The translations under genes and the position numbers were made by a program. 64,000 nucleotides of DNA, from contig NW_026570309.1 of NCBI RefSeq assembly GCF_019649055.1, forward strand, positions 434,001 through 498,000, read 5' to 3'. Under the pieces are notes generated by a model. It was not told where the DNA came from and searched no databases. It saw only the letters and a list, made by a program, of their open reading frames with translations. Source of the DNA: Paramacrobiotus metropolitanus. Taxonomy: Eukaryota; Tardigrada; Eutardigrada; Parachela; Macrobiotidae. This document shows, piece by piece, positions 43,801 to 53,889 of the stretch. Within the stretch, counting starts at the first letter, position 1; every line of letters begins with the position of its first letter.

Positions 43801-45202
43801 ATCTACGGCATACAGTTTTATAGATTAGTATTAGGCGGTGGAAAGTACTCATAAGCATCAATGAGGGGCGCGGAACAGAGGCGTTATGAATGAATTTTTA
43901 AATTTTCGAAATTCATTTTAAAATTGGGAAAAAATGCTATCAAGCTGATATTGGTTCACTTTCGACCTTATGGCCATGTCTCTTTTATGACAAAGTTTCA
44001 AGAAGATCGAGTAATAACCAGACTTTTGGTACACAACAATGCATTTAAACTTTTCGCCCATTTTAGCACCTCATATCTCGGCAACTGGATGCTGCGCGCG
44101 CAAACGGGTTTCAGAACAATGTATACAAATCATTTAGCTTTAAAATGGCCTAAAGTATTACAAAAAAGTGATTCGGAGTGCGCGACAGCGAAAGTTTAAG
44201 TGTATGTATCCCATTCTTTACGCTATGTACCGGGCCATTTCCTTAAAGCTCCTGTAGCCCGCGTGGCTGCTATTGCAGTTGAGTGTTTCTGATTTGTTTG
44301 ATCAGCTTTTCGGCATTTGGTCTGAAATTGTGGCAGATAATTTTTGCCACAATATCCGACCAAATACCTAACGTATCTCCAATAAACACGCTTGCCGAAG
44401 TTTGGATTGTTCTAAGTCACCCACTCTGAGGTTTGTAGATCTGGCTTCGCTCGCTGTGATCGTTAGAACATTTGTTTGTCCTTCCAGGTAAACTTAGCTT
44501 CGATGCGAAATGTAACTGTCCGTTTACGCGCAGGTTTCACACGTAAACATTCCACCGGCGTTCACATACAACGGAGTTCAACATTCTGTCCCGACTGCCA
44601 ACAAGTTGACAGACGGACCGGGAGAATATTATTGCTGCAACTGCGCGAAAAAATATGATCCACAAAATCTCTATATTTGGTGCAGTATAACAGTGCCAGA
44701 GTACGATCTCATCACCGGCGAGTTCTCCATCCGTCTAATCAACTTCTCGCACATCCACGTCGGTCTGTACGAATGCCTGCATTCCAACGGCAGCCATCTG
44801 GTGGTGACGCAGCGCTACTGGGTCAGTCCACAGCTCTTCCGCAATCAGGTTTTCACTCCTCCGATGAACAATATCAGCGTGCGCCTCGGTGAGCCAGCGG
44901 AGATGGTGTGCATGGTTCGCTTCCATGCGCTTCCCGGATTACTATCAGATCGATTTTTATGGCGAAAAGGACGACACTTACTCTTCGCGCAGTCTGTCAA
45001 GGACTTTGCCAGCCGCGTCACACAGTGGAAGAATTTTCATGGATACTTTCAAGTCGGCTCAAATGACTATTGTTCGTGCAACTCGACAATGATAATTGCT
45101 CGCGTGGGTTGGGAACATGCCGGACGCTACGAATGCTGGTTTCGCATCAACGACCATTTGGATGAGTGGGTTGTACAGGAAGCTTATTTACACGTGGCTT
45201 AA
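34865..45202 (+). CDS. Secreted protein with two immunoglobulin-like domains
   Basis: Exons 34865..34976, 40040..40134 and 44534..45202 give 291 residues from 879 bases of coding sequence spread over 10.3 kb. Junction phases are 1 and 0, and donors are GTAAGT and GTGGGT. Exon 1 encodes a signal peptide (MDRHFVMATIVWLQFACQAP). The first Ig domain spans exons 2 and 3: EGGTVLIPC, then LYIWC, then FSIRLINFSHIHVGLYEC. The second lies within exon 3: EPAEMVCMV, FLWRKG, then WEHAGRYECWF. It ends at LHVA with no membrane segment or GPI signal, so it is probably secreted; a role in adhesion or recognition is inference. An in-frame ATG at 34811 would add 18 residues. Exon 1 is linked by phase and signal peptide logic only. 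Confidence 0.68.
35065..35475. repeat. G-rich degenerate repeats in intron 1 of the Ig gene
   Basis: Repeated runs of 4 to 6 G alternate with TTATTTC or TTATTAC (GGAGGGGGGTTATTACGG type) at 35070-35165 and 35375-35470, on the transcribed strand. The runs are dense enough for G-quadruplex formation. They look like the internal part of an old mobile or satellite sequence. Confidence 0.6.
38195..38345 (+). repeat. Diverged tandem duplication, about 80-bp period
   Basis: CACCAGGTGCAAATATGCAAGG..GTATATGTATATTGAAGC.. at about 38199 recurs as CACCAAATGCACATATGCACGG..GTATATATCCACTC.. at about 38279. Two clearly related units with many substitutions. Confidence 0.55.
39365..39541. mobile_element. Short old hAT-like MITE
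   Basis: Ends carry inverted GGGCCGTAGCGAGG and CCTCGCTACGGTC. GGTATAG lies on both outer sides (39358-39364 and 39542-39548), a probable remnant of an 8-bp target duplication. The terminal sequence resembles the CCGTCGCGAGG end of the element at 43121-43374. Confidence 0.5.
40512..40848 (+). repeat. TCTGAATCTGA minisatellite in two adjacent long units
   Basis: A unit of about 235 bases beginning GGCCTGCGCT, then runs of AAAGTCTGAGTCTGAATCTGAT, occurs at 40512 and again from 40747. The second unit is broken at 40849 by a transposon and resumes at 41769, then is broken again until about 43770 (AATAACTCTGGCG). Confidence 0.75.
40849..41765. mobile_element. Non-autonomous DNA transposon with about 160-bp inverted repeats
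   Basis: The ends CCAGGGACGCGTCACCGGCT and their complement at 41746-41765 open inverted repeats reaching inward to about 41015 and 41595. They are flanked by a 3-bp TCA duplication (40846-40848 and 41766-41768). The uninterrupted sister unit at about 40605-40640 shows the sequence without the insertion. There is no transposase frame. A 3-bp duplication fits PIF/Harbinger- or CACTA-like elements, but the termini do not clearly match either. Confidence 0.8.
42426..42616. mobile_element. Small foldback element nested in the hAT-like element
   Basis: The arms TTAGGGTGGGTCTCAGATT and AATCTGAGGCCCACCCTTA are inverted, with further pairing inward (ACCTCGCGAGG against CCACCTCGGGCGG). About 190 bases, no coding capacity. 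Confidence 0.6.
43121..43374. mobile_element. hAT-type MITE with perfect 8-bp target duplication, nested
   Basis: It starts CAGGTCCGTCGCGAGG and ends TTCGCGACGGCCCTG, flanked by AATATTAT on both sides (43113-43120 and 43375-43382). 254 bases, no coding capacity. It lies within the larger hAT-like element and so inserted after it. Confidence 0.85.
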
Positions 45203-46233
45203 CGAGGGAATTCACTCTGCGGCTTACTAATTAGTAGTAAAGTGGATCTTTTTATAAGGGTTTCCTGTACCGCAAAAGTCAAGAAATTTTGCTTTATGTT
45301 GGTTGATAAGCTTTTATTGACATGTGTATGAGGAATAATTGCTTCTATTGCTCCAGCTTCGGAGCGTGCTTTAATAACAGATCCGTACTGTACTGTTATT
45401 TACTAGTAACATTACGGCAATCTTTACGGTATTTACAGCCACACAGTAACACGCTACATTTTTCATTGTAAAGGCTTTCGTTGTCAGCGCTTAAGCAAAG
45501 GTGGGCTGTTCAGCAGTAAATGAAAATCAAATTTATTCCACCATTCTAAAAACAATAAAACCGCCAAAGGCTTTGTGAATGGAAATTCGGGACTTGTGCG
45601 AGACATAATCTACGAGCCAGGAGTACACCGGAAAACTCACTGTCCGACACAATATTCGTAGAATTTGACAAATATGCCGGATCCTAATTTCGCAATGACC
45701 AATAACTCCCATTACCCCAAAATGCAAACGAAAATCGGAAAACTGTATTAGAACTCAGTTTCCTGTAACGTTCGCCTGGGCTATTAAAATACATAAAGGG
45801 CAAGGAATAAGCTGCGAGAAAACAGGTGTCCATATCACAAAATTTCGCATCCAGCCTTATCTTCATCGGCCTTCCCCAACGGAAGAACAAGAGGCTGATT
45901 GGCGATAGAGCCGGTATAAATCCCGTTCAATTGGGCGTTTGCTGCAAACCATTAAGAAAAAAGTTACCATTTAAAAGAAAAGAGAAGTGAAGCGTTTCCA
46001 CCACCTTTCTAATTAAAAAATGCCCGATATTCCTAAATACAAGAATCTCACTTACCTTTCTGATAATAAGCAAAATCCAGCCCTTTTATGGATATCGCAT
46101 TCAATCAATGCAACAGTTTTGAAACAGATCCACGGGACTCGAACAAATTCTGCTTAAGGCTTCGCTTCGGTATTTTAGTGCTAGCCACGGCGGTGCACTT
46201 TCCTAGTAGTTCTTACCATGCATGGCCAGGGGG
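45203..46233. other. Intergenic with an unassigned minus-strand open region
   Basis: Minus-strand frames at 45684-45890 (68 codons) and 45533-45727 (64 codons) overlap in different frames. Both lack a known domain and may be unrelated. No gene is called. Confidence 0.3.
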
Positions 46234-47514
46234 CAGGGGATAAAAGACAGCAGTGGCATCTGCTAATGGCAGTTGCCACTGGTACTGGCACCTGCCATTA
46301 CTGGGTCTGGCAAGCGATAAAAGGTGGCAATTGCTATTGTAGAAATTCGAAATACCTTAATCTTAGTGAATCTGACACAATTTGTACACATGCACATACA
46401 CCATAGCAGAAACTGAACCGAAAACGGTCCGAAACGGTTATAAAGCCTTTGCCGCACAGGGTCATGCCAGTTATCGGAATTGTTACCGGCAGCTGTAAAG
46501 GCTGCCATAATAGTATTACATAAGTGTAGTTATGACGTACTAGAATTAAACCGTGCGCGACACTTTAAGAACAGTAGGTACTGTATCTATAGATCTTGGT
46601 GATCCTGGCTGAGTTTTTTTGTTTTACGCGTGTAACAGCAAAACGCATGAAAGCTTTTGATGACTTTGTAGAACCTTAAAACAGCATATATTCTTCAGAA
46701 ACGGTATCTAATGGCGCCACGAAAGTAACGAATATAGAGACTCAATATTACTGATTTATTGTAATATATCGTAATTGAAATGAAAAAAGATACTGTAATA
46801 CCTTATTATTTAGTTTTAATTTAAATAATGCAGCGCAAAGTACGCATTAGAAATAACCGAAGGAAAAAAAATAAGAAAACGTAGGAAAACTAAGAAACGT
46901 CACTCAAACGTGAGAAAATTTACAGTTCTGGAAAGCCTAAAAAATTAAGTAGCGCAAGAAGCCATGACTAGGCCAAAAAATTGCCCAAAAACAATTTAGC
47001 CGACGGGGTTATGCGAAAAACCTAAGAAATCTCAAATTCCAAGAACTCTAAGGCTCGTGATCAAAGCGTTTGCGATGGCAGTTATTTTTGAACATGCAAA
47101 CTGCAGAGTTGTACAGATAGAATAAACTAGCAGAGTACTGCTTAAAAATATCAAAACGATGTTACGTTTTGCTAGTTACGTTACGAGTTGGGTAGCGAGT
47201 TACGCTTCAGAGAAACGTTGCGAAGCGATAACTCGAATGTACATGTAGCTCGCGTTTAGCTACATAGTTTATAATGACAGCACACGGCTGGCAGAAACTT
47301 GTCACACGAACGCGCTGGCCCAAATGTGGAACTCCCGAAAATAACATTGGCCAAATTGTACCTTGGCAGAATCGCGTATTGCCAAACGCAGCCGAACTGA
47401 TCGGACGCGGTTAGAATCAATCATTTAAAAAAAACTCAAGCTTTGTGGCACCTGCCACGTTTTATCGCTAGCCAGTGGGCTGCCAGTTATGCCACTGCCA
47501 CCTTTTATCCCCTG
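46234..47514. mobile_element. Foldback element with imperfect inverted ends
   Basis: CAGGGGATAAAAG..GCAGTGGCAT..TGGCAG at 46234-46290 is inverted at 47450-47514 (CCACTGCCACCTTTTATCCCCTG). The interior of about 1.2 kb is AT-rich and non-coding. No matching target duplication was found, so the exact limits are uncertain. Confidence 0.55.
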
Positions 47515-48223
47515 CCGGTGTTGGTGTTAGGGCGCAACAATGTTCAGGAATTTTTCCCCTAGCGATTCGGAACAGTTATTTGATATCCCACAGCATAATT
47601 AGCAACGAAGGACTTTAAAGCAGCAGTAAATACATAATTTTAACTTGTGTCTCAAGTTAATTACGAACGACAGGTGCGCGAAAGTGGCTAATTTCGGACT
47701 TCTGAGCTCTCACAGGTATTGCTAATTACCTATTTGGTGGATCAATAGTTAAACTGGAACTGAATCAACAAGATCTGACAGCGCTTTATCTAAAAACGAC
47801 TGATACGTGTTCTGGAAGTTGAACAATAGCACTTCGCAGTCCGTCAAAACATGTACCGTGTGCCAACACCCTTGCGCATGAAGGGTTAATTTGAATAAAT
47901 GGGTGGGTACAATTTCGACGGTAGTAGCCTTTTCTCTGTAACTTGCCGACGTTGTCTAATTATAATTCCAAAGCACTTAATACTCCAGTCCCAAAAGTTA
48001 ATACGTCTTTTAAGAGCTGCGTAAATCTCCAGTGGCCTTTTCGGAAAAAAAGACTGTAAATGTTCCTCGCCGTAGACTCGCGACAAATACATAGACCCAA
48101 GCAGCCCCACGCACACAAACAATCTGCAGTATTGCTACTGTGACCTTTATAAAGGTACGAGTAATCTGAACAGGGAAACAGCGTCAGTAAATGACGCTCA
48201 CGTTCTCTACTATCAATCAGTTG
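47515..48223. other. Intergenic between two foldback elements
   Basis: A minus-strand frame at 47886-48122 begins with a signal-like stretch but has no ATG there and no domain. Nothing else is supported. The last eight bases are the left target duplication of the next element. Confidence 0.3.
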
Positions 48224-49058
48224 TAGAGCCCTGCACGAGCCGAGCCGCTCGGCTCGGCTCACGAGCGCTCGGCGCTCGCGAGCACTTCGAGCGAGCAGGC
48301 GTCGTATGGCGAATTTGCGAACGAGCTGAGCCATAGAAAAAAAACTCCGAACGAGCCGAGCGAGCGGGATGGTCGGGTGCGAGCGATCGCGAGCCTACAG
48401 GCTGACATTCTGCGAACTGGTGAAATTTCTAGTACAAAATTACATTGACCGACCTGAAAAATGTCTTAAACCACCGTCACCTTCGCGCTTCGCGCGAAGT
48501 GGTTTCCTAACTTTCCTAGACCGGTTGGGACTCAGGACTAACTTTTGATATTTTGTACTCGTACAAAACAAAAACATTATTTGACGGGTTTATGAATCAG
48601 TTGAATGCTTCCTAAGAAAGGTGCATTTTAAGTTTTAGCATTCTATTATATGTATTTATTTCAGGCTAAATTAAGAAAACTACATCCAGTTGAAAATTAG
48701 AGAAATGTATTAGCGAAAAAATGAAAAACTGTAATGCAACGGACTACCAGTATGGAGATATAAGTGATTGTCTCTGAACATCCAATTACACTTACTGAGT
48801 TTTTGTGTTGGTGAAACGTTTGGTATAATTAATTCGTGCAAAAAAATTTATACGTAAATTTTTGCCGATCTCACGAGCGAGCCGATTTGCCAAAATAAAT
48901 TTTCGAGCGAGTTGAGCGAGCGGAAGCAAAGAAAAATTGGAAAACGAGCGAGTTGAGCGAGCGGCGGTTTGGGCGCGAGCGAGCTGAGCGAGCAGGAAGT
49001 TTAAAAAAGCAGAAACGAGCGAGTTGAGCAGCACTTTTGCTGCTCGTGCAGGGCTCTA
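48224..49058. mobile_element. hAT-type MITE, 835 bp, perfect 8-bp target duplication
   Basis: It starts TAGAGCCCTGCACGAGC and ends GCTCGTGCAGGGCTCTA, flanked by ATCAGTTG on both sides (48216-48223 and 49059-49066). Both subterminal regions consist of repeated GAGCGAGC/GAGCCGAGC words, as expected for transposase-binding sites in hAT elements. The interior is AT-rich without a transposase frame. Confidence 0.9.
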
Positions 49059-49212
49059 ATCAGTTGCATCACATCCTCTGATTCAATCCTGCCCTAAGAT
49101 CTCGTTGTAGCTGACTGGTGAGTCCACCGATCATATCTTTCTAGCTGGTGGCGTTGCGCGTGTCAGCAAGGATGAGTAAAAGTGAAACAGGAGCCAATGG
49201 GTTGCTCCACAG

Positions 49213-49283
49213 GCATTGGCTTTGCGCGCGCAAAGCCAATGCATGCAATGCAATGCAATGCAATGCAATGCAATGCAATGCAA
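49213..49283. repeat. 30-bp perfect palindrome followed by (ATGCA)n microsatellite
   Basis: 49213-49242 is GCATTGGCTTTGCGC followed by its exact reverse complement. It runs straight into about eight copies of the pentamer TGCAA up to 49283. Confidence 0.85.
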
Positions 49284-49539
49284 GCCGCGCGAGGGTCTTA
49301 CCACGTTTGCGAAGCCGGATGTGAAATTACGTCAATGTTACGGCGTGTTCGGAAACAAAAACGTTTTCGTTCCTAGTGCAACTTGTAGGCTACGTTTTAA
49401 CGATCTAATCGGCACACCTATCAGAAATTCCCACATCATACAATTACAGCTACATTGGCAATAATACTGCGTTATTTTCCGTTCTCCAAAACGTTTAGGT
49501 GAATGACCGAATTTTCTATAACTGTTCTGTTATAAGTTT

Positions 49540-49578
49540 GGTAATATGGTAACCTGGTAACCTGGTAACATGGTAACC
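49540..49578. repeat. Short tandem GGTAACCT/GGTAACAT repeat
   Basis: Five tandem 8-9-base words of the form (T)GGTAAyAT or TGGTAACC. Simple sequence, no other meaning evident. Confidence 0.6.
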
Positions 49579-49774
49579 ATGCGCATTTTTCTGCATTACC
49601 GGCACCAGTGTTATTTAACAATGCAGTTTAAAAATGTGACAATTTTGCTTATAGTCGGCATAACTGTATTGTAACATGTTACGGCACTGCCGGCTAGTTC
49701 AGATTTGTCACTAAGCGCAGATTCAGATTGTCACACTTCTCGGTTCCAACAAAGCTCTACACCGCTTCATGGGG

Positions 49775-49842
49775 ACCAATATGGGGTACCCCATATTGGT
49801 TATAGTTCTTTTTTGTGTAACCGGTTACACAAAAAGAACTAT
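49775..49842. repeat. Two adjacent palindromes
   Basis: 49775-49800 is a perfect 26-base palindrome centred on GGTACC. 49802-49842 is a second one centred on AACCGGTT with a single-base imbalance in its T/A run. They are separated by one base. Confidence 0.85.
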
Positions 49843-50937
49843 CCTCGGTCTGGGACTTAAGTTCACGGTAGCGCCCAAATTATACCGGCATTTTAAGGTT
49901 ATCGTTGTAAGTTACACTGATCTTACAAGTTATAATTTCAAAACTTTGAATGCAGATGGAAGTAATTTCACTAACATGAATGTGATATTCCTGCGAATGC
50001 ATTCATGTAATTATGCAATTTTCTGAAACATGATCACTATTGGAAGTTGCAGTTTTTAAGCAAGTTGTGTCTGTTAACCTGGAAGTCCGCTTTGTTCATG
50101 CACATCAACGTTCCCGTTTGACGTTATTGGACACACATGTCGCCAGTCATTTGATAGACTGATACTTGTACATCTGATACAGAACGATAAGTACAGTATA
50201 ATGCGTCATTTCCAACACTTCTCAAATAATTATCGCCGTGTTGCAGTAATGTTTTTATCAAATATTCTTTTTATGTCCCTCGTTCTGCTTGCATTAGGCT
50301 CAGCCGAATGCAAGTTACCACCAGAACTATCTTAAACCGGCAACTACTGCGCTGAAGCATGCCAGATTTGTGGGCGGTGTCTTTGCGGTCACTCTGCATC
50401 CAAGACATCGCTTTCTACAGCGTGTCGGAAAATTGTTCGTTAAATTTTGCGTCAAAACAGTACTACAGATATTAGCATAAATCGATGCATTACTGGGCTA
50501 GCATTCTTTGCATAGAGGCTGCAGTTTAGCATGATGATTCCGCTACTTTTCCATAAAAGCAGTAATATTAATACCACAAATATTACGATTATTATTTCCA
50601 AAAAATACTGCTTTTAAATTGCAAATTGATCAATTTGCACTTGCTCCACCAATTCCGGATGGAACAGCTGACTGATGTATATGAGTAACAGGAAGTAATT
50701 ATTGCGTTTTTTACAATTTAAGGTACTTAAGCACTGCAGTATGCAGTTTTGTACGATATTCAAACACTGCATGCATTTGTAACTGCAGTACAACGTTATA
50801 TTAAATTATCCGCGAATTCTGATCCGGCAATCCGATGTGTGAGGCGACTTGACGTGCGGTTTGTGGAGTTAAAAGTCATCGGCATGGCCGGAGGTGCACA
50901 ATTGCAGCTGAGTGTCTTACCTGTCGGTACAGACTGC
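49843..50937. other. Intergenic, may include the 3' non-coding end of the retrotransposon
   Basis: No supported gene. The terminal repeat of the retrotransposon on this side must lie in the right part, but I could not identify its limit. Confidence 0.35.
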
Positions 50938-51835
50938 TCACTGCCGGCACCCTCCGCCTGTGCCCGATTTCTTCGCCCCCAAACAAACTTTCTTGTAAAA
51001 GTTCGGTCCGGTTAAGGTGGTAGGTCGGATATAGCGCTCCACGCAGTCACTCTTCCACCTTCCGGCGCGCTGGATCTGTTCCTTCGGTAAGGACTGCGCC
51101 GCAGCCTCGGTCGCCGCTCCGATGCGGAAGCTGTGTGTGTTGATCCGGGCGCGGTCTGGGTGATCATGCAACAGCGCCTTGAGGATTCGGTCAACCGTCG
51201 CGCGCGTTAGGAACCTTCCGCTCTGATAGCAGAAGAAAGGGTTGGTGGTGCCGCCCTGCTTGATCCTTACGCGGTGGTAGTTGGTGATGGCTCGTACCGG
51301 GCAGATAGACCGGTTGGTGGCGTTCAGCGTTATCGTGGCGCCCGCTGCGCTCTGATCGGTTTTGGTACGCTTCAGGTAGATTGAAACCGTACTTCCGGCA
51401 ATTACCACGTCCTGGAGAAGGAGTGTGGAAGCGTCGTCGAACTTGCGGCTGGACTTAGACGCTAACTCGCTGATGCGCAGTAAGCCAAAGAACGCGACAC
51501 AGAAGGCGCATCACACCATGACTGCTTCCTCGACGTTGCCGTGCGTTGTGATGCGCGATTTTAGCGTGCGCATGACGTCCAGCGTGATGGGCAGCCGCTT
51601 GTCCGGTTTCGGTCCGCGCGGCCTCTTGAAACCACTCACCGCCCAGGTCGTCGGCAGTAGGGTTAAGCAGGCCGGCTTCTCGGTGACTGTTGTGTACCGC
51701 TGCGAGGTAGACTTTCATGGTCCGGTAGGCTGCGTTGTCTTCGTATAAGGAAGCGACGTACGCAGCAACGGTAGAGGGAGTGGCTGGCAGTGACGCGTGA
51801 CTGTTTGCGGTGCAGAACCGTACAAAGTGGGTCAT
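50938..51835 (-). pseudogene. Tyrosine recombinase of the retrotransposon, broken
   Basis: The N-terminal half begins MTHFVRFCTANSHASLPATP at 51835 and has the core-binding-domain look. The frame shifts after TADDLGGEW. The continuing frame carries the box I motif FFGLLRISEL with the first catalytic Arg, but also an in-frame TGA after EEAVMV. Downstream come THSFRIGAAT (catalytic His and Arg), GRWKS, and ERYIR with the nucleophilic Tyr. So all catalytic residues survive, but one frameshift and one nonsense codon separate them. In the intact family the protein joins circular cDNA into the genome by recombination. Its ATG overlaps the RT stop as ATGA. Confidence 0.85.
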
Positions 51836-53889
51836 CGATGCACCGTACGTTGCTCTGGAGGAGTCGGAAATGTGGGCGCTGAGGAGCCGTCGCAGTGTGG
51901 CGCTGCGCGGAACGTATTCTGCAGACTGGGGAAGATATCCGGGTGAAGTGTGTGCGCACTGAGTGCTGCCGGGACGAGTGCTCTGAACCTTGACATCTGA
52001 AACCGAGATAGCGCGTCAGCAATGCCATTGTCAACGCCCGGTATGTGTTTGAGCGTTAACGTAAAGTTATTAGTGGCCGCCGCCCACGTCATCCTTCGCA
52101 TCAGATCGAGTACACCCGGGCTGCTGTTGCGCAGGTGTGCCCATGCCTCCACAGCGCCGGCGTTATCGGTGTGGAAGATCACTTTTTTCAGCCGGAGCTT
52201 TTGCCCCCAAACAAATATAGCGAGCTTGATGGGCACCATCTCCAGGTACTCTATTGAGAGTCCGGCTTGCAACACCCACTCCGGCCACCTGGACTGGAAC
52301 CACTCATTGTTCAAGAATGCCCCCAATCCCAGCGTGGCAGACGCATCGGTGTAGAGGTGAAGCACATCGGAGGTGGTCCAGTCTGGCTGCAAGAAGGAGG
52401 CTGTCCCGTTCCACTGTGGCAGGAAGTCCCTCCACCAGTTAAGGTCGAGGCGGAAGTCCGTGCTGATGGCGATTTTGGGTTGGCCACGGAAGTCCGCAAG
52501 AGGAAACCGTATCATTCTGCGGGTAAACAGACGACTGGAAGGGACGCATTTGGAGGCAAATGTCAGCGTGCCAATTAAGCTCTGCAGCTCGGTAACTGTG
52601 CTGGTGGTTTTCTCCCGCCACACCTCGAGGGTGTTTAGGATTTCTGCTAATTTGCCGTCCGGCAGGCTCGGAGTCTGCGCGCACGAATCAAGCTCGATGC
52701 CGAGAAATGTCAGCCGAGTCGCGGGCCCTTCGGTCTTGTCGACTGCTAGGGGAACCCCGAGCTCGCTGCACACTTCCCGCATCGAAGTCATCAGAGACTG
52801 ACACTGCGTACTCTTGGCGTTGCCAATAAATAAGTAATCGTCCACGTAGTGAAGAAGAGAGCGGATGCCGGCACGCCTTCGTACGCACCAGTGTACCGCA
52901 GTGGAGAAAAATTCAAATATGTACGGGGCTAAGCGGCAGCCAAACGGTAATACTACATCAAAGTAGTACCTACCGTTGAATTGGTAGCCGAGGAGGTTCC
53001 AATCCGCCTTCCTGACGGGATTTAGCCGGAATGCGGACTTGATGTCCATTTTCCCCATCAGCGCACCCCTACCAGCGATTGTCAGCAACTTGACTGCGTC
53101 GTCGACGGAGCAGTACTGGAGAGGCATTTCGCGGCCGTCTATGTGATCGTTCACACTTATTCCGGACGGCTGTGACAGGTCCAGAATCGTGCGGGTGCCT
53201 CCGTCCTTCTTCGGTCGGCACCCAAGCGCGTTTACCACGAAGCATGGCAGCGGAGCAGTGAAGAACGGTCCCACGGAGTGTCCCGCAGCGATCTCTTTGC
53301 TTATGTTCTGCTCCAAAGCGTCGTGGTGGATCCGTGCAGACAGGGAATTTCTGGTGTGACGTGTGAACTGGGGCCCCCTGTACCGGATGTCAGCACCAGT
53401 GCGCAGTGTCGTAGAGATGAAATGGCGCAAGCTGTCGTCTGGATGTTCGGCGAGCAGGCTTTCGAACGCTTCAGCACGCAGGGGCGTCTGAGCAATTGCA
53501 GGCACTGGCGTACACTCAACGAGAGTCAGACTTGCACTGCGGCGCCCGATGGTCTTTGTCGCGACACTTTGCGCAGACGTGCTGGCGTCCCTGGGCGCAT
53601 GGCTCACTACATCGAAACTGGTTGTAGTTGCGGCAGACTTCGCCCCCCGCAGCTGGGGCAGGTCGAAAGGGCTGGCTGCGCCCCGCATGTCCTTTGTGTG
53701 GGTACGGGCACTGAGCGATGAATTGCCCGAGTTCCCCACAGTTGCGACATCCGTCCGTCGGGGCAGCGCCCTTCTTCGAACGCGGGTCCGCTGCAGTATC
53801 ACTGGTGCCCTCCTCCGGGGCGGCATTCTGTATGTAATCCGCATACGTGTCGTCGTGCTGGCGGGCCCACATGTCGTGTTCGTGCGCAT
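51832..53889 (-). CDS. Reverse transcriptase and RNase H of the YR retrotransposon
   Basis: 685 residues, open throughout. RT motifs: RPKKDGGTRTILDLS, MDIKSAFRLNPVR, VLPFGCRLAPYIFE and the active site LLHYVDDYLFIG. RNase H: LYTDASATLGLGAF, then HTDNAGAVEAW and HIPGVDNGIADALSR with the expected acidic residues and His. The first part overlaps the gag frame by about 370 bases in another frame, so the true start is probably further in or reached by frameshifting. It copies the element RNA into DNA in the usual life cycle. Confidence 0.9.
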   Translation of the reverse strand: MRTNTTCGPASTTTRMRITYRMPPRRRAPVILQRTRVRRRALPRRTDVATVGNSGNSSLSARTHTKDMRGAASPFDLPQLRGAKSAATTTSFDVVSHAPRDASTSAQSVATKTIGRRSASLTLVECTPVPAIAQTPLRAEAFESLLAEHPDDSLRHFISTTLRTGADIRYRGPQFTRHTRNSLSARIHHDALEQNISKEIAAGHSVGPFFTAPLPCFVVNALGCRPKKDGGTRTILDLSQPSGISVNDHIDGREMPLQYCSVDDAVKLLTIAGRGALMGKMDIKSAFRLNPVRKADWNLLGYQFNGRYYFDVVLPFGCRLAPYIFEFFSTAVHWCVRRRAGIRSLLHYVDDYLFIGNAKSTQCQSLMTSMREVCSELGVPLAVDKTEGPATRLTFLGIELDSCAQTPSLPDGKLAEILNTLEVWREKTTSTVTELQSLIGTLTFASKCVPSSRLFTRRMIRFPLADFRGQPKIAISTDFRLDLNWWRDFLPQWNGTASFLQPDWTTSDVLHLYTDASATLGLGAFLNNEWFQSRWPEWVLQAGLSIEYLEMVPIKLAIFVWGQKLRLKKVIFHTDNAGAVEAWAHLRNSSPGVLDLMRRMTWAAATNNFTLTLKHIPGVDNGIADALSRFQMSRFRALVPAALSAHTLHPDIFPSLQNTFRAAPHCDGSSAPTFPTPPEQRTVHR

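Noticed and set aside
47886-48122. 78-codon minus-strand frame with a signal-like start
   Set aside because: The frame opens without ATG, and the first ATG lies inside the hydrophobic stretch. No splice acceptor or domain was found.
49182-49376. 64-codon frame with repeated HAMQCNAMQC residues
   Set aside because: It is a translation of the ATGCA microsatellite and has no other support.
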